Shown here: one piece after another, positions 1 to 6,992 of the stretch
Layout: each line of letters opens with the position of its first letter
How positions within the stretch are numbered: the first letter of the stretch is position 1
Translations under genes and position numbers: made by a program
Source of the DNA: Streptomyces sp. NBC_01669
GTDB taxonomy: Bacteria; Actinomycetota; Actinomycetes; Streptomycetales; Streptomycetaceae
DNA: 64,000 nucleotides
NCBI RefSeq assembly: GCF_026339735.1
Contig: NZ_JAPEQG010000001.1
Span: forward strand, 1,550,001 to 1,614,000
Direction of reading: 5' to 3'
The notes under the pieces: generated by a model
Database searches by the model: none
Told to the model about the DNA's origin: nothing
What the model saw: the letters and a program-made list of their open reading frames with translations, nothing else

Positions 1-2218
1 TCTGGTACTCCGTCGCGCAGGCGCCCTCCCAGGCGAGGGTTACCGCTGCGACCTCGGCGGGGGTGGCGAGCTTCACCTGGACCCACTCGTTGTCGCTGTA
101 GCCGGATGCCCAACGGGTACCGAGCTGACCGTCGTTGACGTACCGGGCCGAGAGCCGGTCGAGGTTCTGCTCGACGCTGGATGCGCTCGCCGTGCCCTTC
201 AGCGCGAGATTCTCCGAGCCGCCCGCGGCATCCCACAGCTGAAGCCGGATGTCCGCCTGGATGAGGAAGGAGTCGAGTACCCCGTCGCCGACCTTGGGCT
301 GGGCCTTGCCCCAGGTGTTGCGCGCCGGATCGACCCGTACGGCCCGGGCCTGCTTCTGCAGATCCTCGGAGTCGGCGAGCAGCGCCTCGGCCTTCTCCTT
401 GTCACCGGCCTGCCGGGCTGCGAGCGCGTCCAGTGTCTTCACCATCGACATGCCCCACAGCTGGGCGGCGTCCAGCCAGGGCTTGGCATCGGCGGCGAAG
501 CCCTGCTCCACCGATCCGGCGCGGATGGCGGCCGGGGCGTCCTCGATTTCGTTCGCGTAGGTGCGCAGCGCCTTGACAGAATTGGTGCGGTCGCCCGCGT
601 CCCATGCCTTCCAGAACTCGGCTACCCGGCCGGCGAGTTCGGGTGCCTGGGACTGCCAGGGGGTGGTGCCGAACGTCGGGGCCAGGTGTTCCAGGTCAGC
701 GAAGACGAGCAGCGCGTCGGTGGCCCGGCGGTCACCGCCCGCGAGGTAGGCCATGGCGCGCGCCCAGTTCGCCTTCGCGTCGTACGCCTTGTCGTTCCAG
801 GTGAAGTCCGCGGTGCCGAAGACCGCGATCTTGCTGGCGTACGGCTGGTTCATCGGGTTCGCGACGATGCCGGAGAGGTGGCTGGACAGGCCCGCCTCAC
901 GCTTGTCGTAGGGAGCGAGCAGCAGCCGACCGCTGGTGTTGCCGTAGTCGTTGACCGGGTAGTTGTCCCAGACGAAGACCTTGCGGCCGAAGAGCTTCGA
1001 GGCGCCGTCGGCCTGCTCGTTGGTGATCGCGGGCGGTACGACGTCGGTACCGGTCCACATGACGACGACCGCCGGGTCCAGGGTGGCCCGCATCGTCTGC
1101 TTGTAGCTGGTGTCGGTGAGGTCGCCGTACTCGGTCGGCACCATCTGCAGCGGCCGGGCGCCCTCATGGGTGGCGATGAAGTTCCGCTGGAGGTCGTTGA
1201 GCAGGTCGACCTGGGCCTTCGCGGCCGCGGTGCGTCCCGGTTGGCCGTACGCCGCCTGGTCGGCCGCGCAGTTCCACCTGGTGTAGCTGATGTCGTCCAG
1301 CGGGATCGAGAAGGACCGGGTGCCCAGGTCGTAGAGGGCCTGGAGCTTGGCCTTGAGGGCCTTGCGGTCGTCGGGGTCGGAGTAACAGACCGAGCCGCCG
1401 GGTGAGACGGCGAACGTGAAGCGGACGTGGTTCGCGGTGGCCCGGTTCACCAGCTCGCCCAGTTCGGCGAGTTTGTCGGTGGGATAGGGGTCGCGCCACT
1501 TGTCACGGTGGTAGGGGTCGTCCTTGGGCGCGTAGATATAGGTGTTGGCCTTGACGTCGCCGTAGAAGTCCATCTGATCCAGCCGCTCGGCGTGCGTCCA
1601 GGGCTGACCGTAGAAGCCCTCGATCGTGCCTCGCAGCGGCATCGACGGGAAGTCGACGGCCTGCGCGCCGGCGATCTTCCAGCCGTCGTCGCCGCGGACG
1701 AAGAGCTGATGGAGCGTCTGCACGGCGTAGAACTGGCCGGTGGCGTCGTGACCGCCCAGGGCGATCTGCGTGCCCCGCTCACTGACGTTGACCCGCAGGG
1801 CGTATCCCTCGGCGCGGTCCGGGGCGGCCACGTCGCCGAGCACCTCGGCAACGTCCGGCCGGGCGGCCGGGCCGATCCGCACGGTGAGCAGGCCGGCGGC
1901 GGCCTTGGGGACGTTGCCGGGCGTGACGATGTCGACCCGGTCGGCGCCGTGCTTCCTGAGCTCGCGGACGAGGCGGTCACGCGCTGCGGCGTCCGTGGCG
2001 TCGTCGGCGACGAGGAGCACACGGCCGGTCACGGTGGCATCGCGGCCGGAGCGGGTGAGCGACTGGGGCGTCGGGGAGACGGGCGGCAGCGGTTCGGCGG
2101 TGGCGGGCAGGTCCTGCTGCGATGTTGCGGCAAAGGCCACGGGGCCCTGAGCCAGCGCGCCAGAGGCCATGGAAATTGCAAGTGCGAGTGCGCTCAGAGC
2201 GGTAACGCGTCTTCCCAC
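1..2218 (-). CDS. Secreted GH84 beta-N-acetylglucosaminidase with F5/8-type C domain (partial, C-terminus off window)
   Basis: The reading frame enters from the left edge and starts at a GTG at 2218; about 739 codons are present and the C-terminus is missing. An N-terminal signal peptide (roughly residues 1-30, ending AFAA) is followed by a GH20b-like domain. The GH84 barrel contains GTIEGFYGQPW and the catalytic Asp pair in SIPLDDISY. An F5/8 type C (CBM32-like) module begins near NLALKGTASASS and runs off the edge. GH84 enzymes remove terminal beta-GlcNAc, here probably extracellularly from host or fungal glycans. A DasR-type operator lies just upstream, which fits GlcNAc-responsive control. 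The GTG start is preferred because it precedes the whole hydrophobic signal segment; an internal ATG at 2171 would remove it. Confidence 0.9.
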   Translation of the reverse strand, partial: MGRRVTALSALALAISMASGALAQGPVAFAATSQQDLPATAEPLPPVSPTPQSLTRSGRDATVTGRVLLVADDATDAAARDRLVRELRKHGADRVDIVTPGNVPKAAAGLLTVRIGPAARPDVAEVLGDVAAPDRAEGYALRVNVSERGTQIALGGHDATGQFYAVQTLHQLFVRGDDGWKIAGAQAVDFPSMPLRGTIEGFYGQPWTHAERLDQMDFYGDVKANTYIYAPKDDPYHRDKWRDPYPTDKLAELGELVNRATANHVRFTFAVSPGGSVCYSDPDDRKALKAKLQALYDLGTRSFSIPLDDISYTRWNCAADQAAYGQPGRTAAAKAQVDLLNDLQRNFIATHEGARPLQMVPTEYGDLTDTSYKQTMRATLDPAVVVMWTGTDVVPPAITNEQADGASKLFGRKVFVWDNYPVNDYGNTSGRLLLAPYDKREAGLSSHLSGIVANPMNQPYASKIAVFGTADFTWNDKAYDAKANWARAMAYLAGGDRRATDALLVFADLEHLAPTFGTTPWQSQAPELAGRVAEFWKAWDAGDRTNSVKALRTYANEIEDAPAAIRAGSVEQGFAADAKPWLDAAQLWGMSMVKTLDALAARQAGDKEKAEALLADSEDLQKQARAVRVDPARNTWGKAQPKVGDGVLDSFLIQADIRLQLWDAAGGSENLALKGTASASSVEQNLDRLSARYVNDGQLGTRWASGYSDNEWVQVKLATPAEVAAVTLAWEGACATEYQ

Positions 2219-2228
2219 CAGGACTCCA

Positions 2229-2244
2229 AGAGGTCTAGACCACT
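2229..2244. promoter_or_regulatory. DasR-type operator (dre site)
   Basis: The 16-mer AGAGGTCTAGACCACT contains the perfect palindrome GGTCTAGACC and matches the established DasR consensus ACTGGTCTAGACCANT except near one outer end. It lies 11 bp upstream of the GH84 start codon. DasR is the GntR-family repressor of chitin and GlcNAc genes in Streptomyces. The regulator gene is not in this window. Confidence 0.85.
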
Positions 2245-2496
2245 ATTCTGCCCGCAAGGATAGTGGTGGGACTCCATTCCCCGTCAAGGGCGTCGACCGT
2301 ATTTGGGGTGGGCCATTGCCCGTTTCTCGGCTTCGCGCTCGGCAATCACCAACTACCCGACCGTCTCGGCCGGGTTCGCAGCGATCCGAGGTGCCGCGGG
2401 CAGGTGGCGGAGGCGGTCGGGAGCCGCGCACACAGGTGCGGACTCGGCTGCCCCTCACCATCACGTTGTCGGCTCAGCCCGGCGAAGCCGTGCCGG

Positions 2497-2949
2497 TGAC
2501 CGAGCCATACAGCAGGAACGGACGTCCGCCGGTGGCGAAGTACCCGGACAAGCCGCAATCGGTGAAGCAGCTGGTCACCGTGCCGGTCGGAAAGCGGCAG
2601 AGCCGGTGCAATGACGTGAGGGCTCCCGGCCCGGCACCGGCCGCGGTGGCTTCAAGCGGATGTATTCGCGGTTCGTGGTCTTATCGAGCACGATTACCGG
2701 GAGATGAAACAGGCCCTGGGTCTGGCCTACTTCGAGGGCCGGACCTGGACCGGCCGGCACCACCACGTCACCCTCGTCTCCGTCGCACATGCCTTCTGCG
2801 CCCTGCAGCGACTGGCCAGAGCCCCAAAAAAACACGGCGCCGGCCTGAGCCTCTACCAAGTCGTCCGCGAGCTGCAGCTACTGCTCGTAGCCTGGACCGG
2901 CGCCTGCCCCACCTGCCACCGCGACATACCAGCACTCGCACCGACCTGA
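2497..2949 (+). pseudogene. Decayed IS701-family transposase, C-terminal part
   Basis: Pieces of one transposase occur in different forward frames. GRPPVAKYPDKPQSVKQL is followed, after a frame change, by a GFKRMYSRFVVL-like stretch. A further frame change gives IEHDYREMKQALGLAYFEGR and the run to SLYQVVRELQLLL and WTGACPTC. The last block is the typical C-terminus of IS701-type DDE transposases. The N-terminal half is absent, no terminal inverted repeats were recognised, and the element is dead. The rest of the 2245-3029 gap holds nothing else recognisable. Confidence 0.7.
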
Positions 2950-3029
2950 CCAGGCCCTACTAGTCCTCGCCGCCGAAAACACCCCTCGCTCAACCGCTGT
3001 CGTCACAACAGCCCTCCTCGTCCACCAAG

Positions 3030-3677
3030 TCACAGGCTCGTGAGGAGGTCGTCGAGGGGGGCCGGTACCTGTTCGGGGGCGAGAGCCTCGACGAGGAGGC
3101 GGCCGTAGCGGATCTTGCGGCCTTTCTTCGTGCCGAGGAAGCGCCGCAACTGCTGCTGCCGGGGGCGACCGTGGTGTGCGGGCTGGTGCAGGAAGGTCTG
3201 CCAGGGGCGGAGGTCGCCCTCGGTCCGGACGACCTCCTCGACCCTTGCCGTGCCCAGCGCGCGGATGAGCTCGTCCTCCAGGTCCGCCGCGCACACGAAG
3301 ATGTCCCGGCGTGGCGCCCGTGCCCGCTGCAGGCCGCGGTCGAAGAAGCGCTGCTCGCGCTCGTCGCACAGTCCTGCCAGACGCAGGCCGAGGCCGGGCG
3401 GCCCGAGGAGGCCGGCGTAGCGGCCGACGCTCATCGCCCCGCCCATCGGCACCACGCACACCCCCTCGGCGGCCAGGTCCCGGCCACGCAGCGCGGCCAG
3501 TGCCTCAACGGCCGCGAGGTCACTCAGCCCTTCCAGCAACACCGCCGTCCGCACCCCCAGTCGCACAGCCAGATCACTCGCCGGCCCGCCCGGACCGCCG
3601 CTCGCCCAGCCACTGACCGCGTCCCGGAACGCCCTCATCTCCGCCATGGAGCGAGTCTGCACCTCCACCGACAGCAC
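3030..3677 (-). CDS. Stand-alone TOPRIM-domain protein (OLD-nuclease-like)
   Basis: 215 aa. The sequence shows a TOPRIM fold signature like that of OLD-family nucleases: VLLEGLSDLAAVEALAAL (the acidic residue of motif 1), CVVPMGGA, and GLCDERE as the second acidic motif. No ATPase domain is attached, whereas true OLD proteins carry one at the N-terminus. The family is seen as an uncharacterised single-domain protein in streptomycetes. The most upstream ATG is used; MAEMRAFRDAV ten residues later is an alternative start. No neighbour suggests a function. It might be a nuclease or a nucleotidyl hydrolase; a role in DNA or RNA processing is inference only. Confidence 0.7.
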   Translation of the reverse strand: MLSVEVQTRSMAEMRAFRDAVSGWASGGPGGPASDLAVRLGVRTAVLLEGLSDLAAVEALAALRGRDLAAEGVCVVPMGGAMSVGRYAGLLGPPGLGLRLAGLCDEREQRFFDRGLQRARAPRRDIFVCAADLEDELIRALGTARVEEVVRTEGDLRPWQTFLHQPAHHGRPRQQQLRRFLGTKKGRKIRYGRLLVEALAPEQVPAPLDDLLTSL

Positions 3678-3842
3678 AGCACGGGATTATTCGACGGCCC
3701 CGCTCGACATGACCGGCGCCCTCGTCACCTGGGCAGCCATCACCCTGAAAATCCGCCCATCACCTGCGGCACCGAGCCCTGCGAACCATCGGACGCCCGT
3801 CACCGAACGTCACTCCCAACAGAGATCAACGCCGTTGGCATT

Positions 3843-3879
3843 TGAAAAGCAGGTACTCACGTGAAAAGCAGGTACTCAC
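3843..3879. repeat. Two-copy tandem repeat, 18-bp unit
   Basis: TGAAAAGCAGGTACTCAC occurs at 3843-3860 and again, identical, at 3862-3879, separated by one G. It lies in the 346-bp gap between the divergently oriented TOPRIM and DUF4232 genes. The gap otherwise shows no gene. The repeat could be a pair of regulator sites or a small duplication. Confidence 0.8.
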
Positions 3880-4023
3880 CGGCAGAAGGTCCATAGCCGT
3901 CACAGCGGGCAGCTCGCAACCGGACGGCAGATACTGATCGGGTCCGTCCGCACCAGCCCTTCGCGGGGGCACACCGGCCACCCTGCCGCGATCACCGGCC
4001 GTCGAGCATCCGGGAGAAACACC

Positions 4024-4575
4024 ATGCTTCTGCGCCCCACCATCGCCTCCGGCTTCACCGTCCCGGCCGCCGCCACCGCGATGGTTCTGGCGGCCACGGG
4101 CGCCACGGCCACGGCCGGCACCGCGCCCGCCGCCCCTGCGGCACCCTCCCGGCTCGGCACGTGCCAGGAGAAGGCCCTCAGGGTGAGGGCCGCGCCCGGC
4201 GGTCAGCAGAACGTGGTGCGCATCAGTGTCACCAATCGGGGCAGTCGCAGCTGTGTCGTCGACCGGATCCCGACCATCACCTTCCGGGGCCTGGACGGCT
4301 CCGCCCAGGCTGTGCCGCCTGCCGGGAGCGCCCCTTACGTGCTTTCGCGCGGTGGGCGGGCGTACGCCGCCCTGCGTACCGCCGATCCGGCGGGTACCGA
4401 AGGGCATGTGGTCGGCAGTGTGAGCGTGGCGGCGGATCCGGCCCACTACGGGGTCACGTTCGCAGCGGCCGGCGTGGGCATGCCCCGGGGGATCCGGGTC
4501 TGGGAGCCGGTCACCACGGTCTGGCAGGTGTCGGCGGCCGCCGCATCCGAGGCCCTGGCCGACGGTCTGGGCTGA
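4024..4575 (+). CDS. Exported DUF4232-domain protein
   Basis: 183 aa. An Ala/Thr-rich signal peptide covers roughly residues 1-33. It is followed by one beta-rich domain with the usual DUF4232 features: a Cys in GTCQEKALRV, a second Cys in SRSCVVDRIP, and the FRGLDG strand. Actinobacterial DUF4232 proteins are secreted or lipid-anchored and have no assigned biochemical function. There is no lipobox, so this copy is probably released after signal cleavage. It is monocistronic and convergent with the alpha-xylosidase gene. Confidence 0.75.
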   Translation: MLLRPTIASGFTVPAAATAMVLAATGATATAGTAPAAPAAPSRLGTCQEKALRVRAAPGGQQNVVRISVTNRGSRSCVVDRIPTITFRGLDGSAQAVPPAGSAPYVLSRGGRAYAALRTADPAGTEGHVVGSVSVAADPAHYGVTFAAAGVGMPRGIRVWEPVTTVWQVSAAAASEALADGLG

Positions 4576-4601
4576 TCGCCGACGGTGCAGCGCTCGCCGA
4601 A

Positions 4602-4641
4602 GGCTCGCCGGCAGCCCGGTGCCCCGGGCTGTCGGCGAGCC
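4602..4641. terminator. Bidirectional hairpin terminator
   Basis: A long GC-rich inverted repeat has arms GGCTCGCCGGCAGCCCGG and CCGGGCTGTCGGCGAGCC, one mismatch and a 4-nt loop. It sits exactly between two convergent stop codons (4575 and 4655). Confidence 0.75.
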
Positions 4642-4654
4642 TCTGCCAAGGGGG

Positions 4655-6931
4655 TCAGCCCGTCACGGTCACGGTCCCCGTCCCCTCCCCCGTCGCCCCG
4701 CTCTCCTCCACGATCACGCGGTACGGCCGGTCCGTTCCGTCGGCCGTGACCCGCAGCGTGTCCGCGTCCCGTGTGACGTGGAAGGTCGCCGCCGGGACGC
4801 CTGCCAGGTCCGGCACCGTGACCGGCGTGCCGGTCGTCGCCGACGCCGGGCCGAACACGCGCAGCGTCAGTCCGTCCAGCCAGTCGCCGTCCGGGCGCTG
4901 GTCGTCCGCACCCCACGGGAGCACGGCACCGGGGCGGACCAGGATCGGCAGGCTGTCGAAGCCGTGTGTCTCGTGGCGCCAGACCGGCCCGGTGACCGTT
5001 TCGCCGGTCAGCAGGTGGGTCCAGGTGCCTTCGGGGACGTAGTACTCGACCTGGCCGTCCTCCGTGAAGACCGGGGCCACCAGCAGGTCCGGGCCGAGCA
5101 TGTACTGGCGGTCCAGCATCCGGGTCGTGGGGTCGCCGGGGAATTCCAGCAACATCGGACGCATCACCGGGATGCCGGTGCGGTGGGCCTCGGCCGCGAC
5201 CCCGTACAGGTACGGCATGAGGCGGTGCTTGAGGAGGGTGAACTTCCGGGCCACGTCCACGGCCTCGTCGCCGAACGCCCACGGCACCCGGTACGACACA
5301 TTGCCGTGCAGGCGGCTGTGCGAGGAGAGCAGTCCGAAGGCGAGCCAGCGTTTGAAGACCGCCGGGTCGGGGGTGCCTTCGAAGCCGCCGATGTCGTGGC
5401 TCCAGAAGCCGAACCCGGACAGGGACAGGGAGAGGCCGCCGCGGAGCGACTCGGCCATCGCGGTGAACGAGGCGAAGCAGTCGCCGCCCCAGTGGACCGG
5501 GAACTGCTGGCCGCCCGCCGTCGCCGAGCGGGCGAAGAGCACCGCTTCGCCGTGCCCGCGCTCCTTCTCCAGGAGTTCGAAGACGGTGCGGTTGTAGATC
5601 TGCGCGTAGTAGTTGTGCATCCGCTCAGGGTCGGAACCGTCGTGCCAGACCACGTCCGTCGGCACCCGCTCGCCGAAGTCCGTCTTGAAGCAGTCGACGC
5701 CCTGGTCCAGGAGGACACGCAGTTTGGCGTTGTACCACTCCCGGGCGGCCGGATTGGTGAAGTCGACGAGGGCCATGCCGGGCTGCCACAGATCCCACTG
5801 CCAGACGTCGCCGTTCGGCCGTCGCACCAGATATCCGTGCTGGGCGCCCTCCGCGAACAGCGCCGACTTCTGAGCGATGTACGGATTGATCCACATGCTG
5901 ATGCGCAGGCCGCGTTCCTTGAGCCTGGCCAGCATGCCCTCCGGGTCGGGGAAGACATCCGGGTCCCACTGGAAGTCCGACCACTGGTACTCGCGCATCC
6001 AGAAGCAGTCGAAGTGGAAGACCGACAGCGGAATGTCGCGCTCGGCCATTCCGTCGACGAACGAGGTGACGGTCTCCTCGTCGTACGAGGTGCAGAACGA
6101 AGTGGTCAGCCAGAGGCCGAACGACCAGGCCGGGGGCAGCGCGGGCCGGCCGGTCAGTGCGGTGTAGCGGGCAAGGATGTCCTTCGGGGTCGGGCCGGCG
6201 ACGACGTAGTACTCCAGCGACTGGTCCTCGACGCTGAACTGCACCTGGCCGACCGACTCCGAGCCGATCTCGAACGACACCTTGCCGGGGTGGTTGACGA
6301 AGACGCCGTAGCCGCGCGAGGAGAGGTAGAACGGGATGTTCTTGTACGCCTGCTCGCTGCTGGTGCCGCCGTCCGCCTGCCAGATGTCGACGGTCTGGCC
6401 GTTCTTGACGTACGGGGTGAAGCGTTCGCCGAGCCCGTAGACGTTCTCGCCGACGTCCAGGGCGAGTTGGGCGATCATGTGGTGTGCTCCGTCGGGAGTG
6501 GTGGCGAAGGCGGTGCCCTTGGCGTCGACCGCGGTGAGGCGGCGGCCCCCGGAGTCGAGGAAGGTCATGCCCCACGGTCCGTCGCCGTCCATGCGCAGGG
6601 TCAGCGGGCCGCTGGTCAGTTCGGTGACGGCGCCGTCCCGGCGGGTGCGGGCGGCGGCGGTCGCGGGGTCGAGTCCGGGGAACTCGAAGTCCGGCCCGTG
6701 GTTGACCTTGCCTGCGTGATGAGTGGTGCGTACTCCGATGATCCCTTCCGCCGGGGAGAAGCAGTCGACGGTGATCAGCGGGGTGTTGAGGGTGTCGCCG
6801 CGCTGGGCGACGTGCTTGACCGCCGCGTAGGCGGTGAACCGGTCTGCGGTGACGCGCAGATCGCGGATCTCGGTCGCGTAACAGGCGCGGACGCCCTCAC
6901 GCATGAGCCAGAAGCCGTCGGTGAACTTCAT
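4655..6931 (-). CDS. GH31 alpha-xylosidase (YicI type)
   Basis: 758 aa from the ATG at 6931, which follows a clear AAGGAG-type ribosome site. The N-terminus MKFTDGFWLMREGV is the classical YicI-family start. The catalytic nucleophile Asp418 lies in KTDFGERVP and the acid/base Asp484 in WGGDCFAS, almost the same numbering as in E. coli YicI (416 and 482). WHDGSDPERMHNYY is also family-typical. There is no signal peptide, so it acts in the cytoplasm. It should release alpha-xylose from the non-reducing end of imported xyloglucan oligosaccharides. It is the distal gene of an operon, 61 bp behind the GH3 gene. Confidence 0.9.
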   Translation of the reverse strand: MKFTDGFWLMREGVRACYATEIRDLRVTADRFTAYAAVKHVAQRGDTLNTPLITVDCFSPAEGIIGVRTTHHAGKVNHGPDFEFPGLDPATAAARTRRDGAVTELTSGPLTLRMDGDGPWGMTFLDSGGRRLTAVDAKGTAFATTPDGAHHMIAQLALDVGENVYGLGERFTPYVKNGQTVDIWQADGGTSSEQAYKNIPFYLSSRGYGVFVNHPGKVSFEIGSESVGQVQFSVEDQSLEYYVVAGPTPKDILARYTALTGRPALPPAWSFGLWLTTSFCTSYDEETVTSFVDGMAERDIPLSVFHFDCFWMREYQWSDFQWDPDVFPDPEGMLARLKERGLRISMWINPYIAQKSALFAEGAQHGYLVRRPNGDVWQWDLWQPGMALVDFTNPAAREWYNAKLRVLLDQGVDCFKTDFGERVPTDVVWHDGSDPERMHNYYAQIYNRTVFELLEKERGHGEAVLFARSATAGGQQFPVHWGGDCFASFTAMAESLRGGLSLSLSGFGFWSHDIGGFEGTPDPAVFKRWLAFGLLSSHSRLHGNVSYRVPWAFGDEAVDVARKFTLLKHRLMPYLYGVAAEAHRTGIPVMRPMLLEFPGDPTTRMLDRQYMLGPDLLVAPVFTEDGQVEYYVPEGTWTHLLTGETVTGPVWRHETHGFDSLPILVRPGAVLPWGADDQRPDGDWLDGLTLRVFGPASATTGTPVTVPDLAGVPAATFHVTRDADTLRVTADGTDRPYRVIVEESGATGEGTGTVTVTG

Positions 6932-6992
6932 GAGGACTCCTTGCCGGGGGCAACTGGACGGGAAGAGGCGGGGGTTCGGCGGGCGGGCGAGG

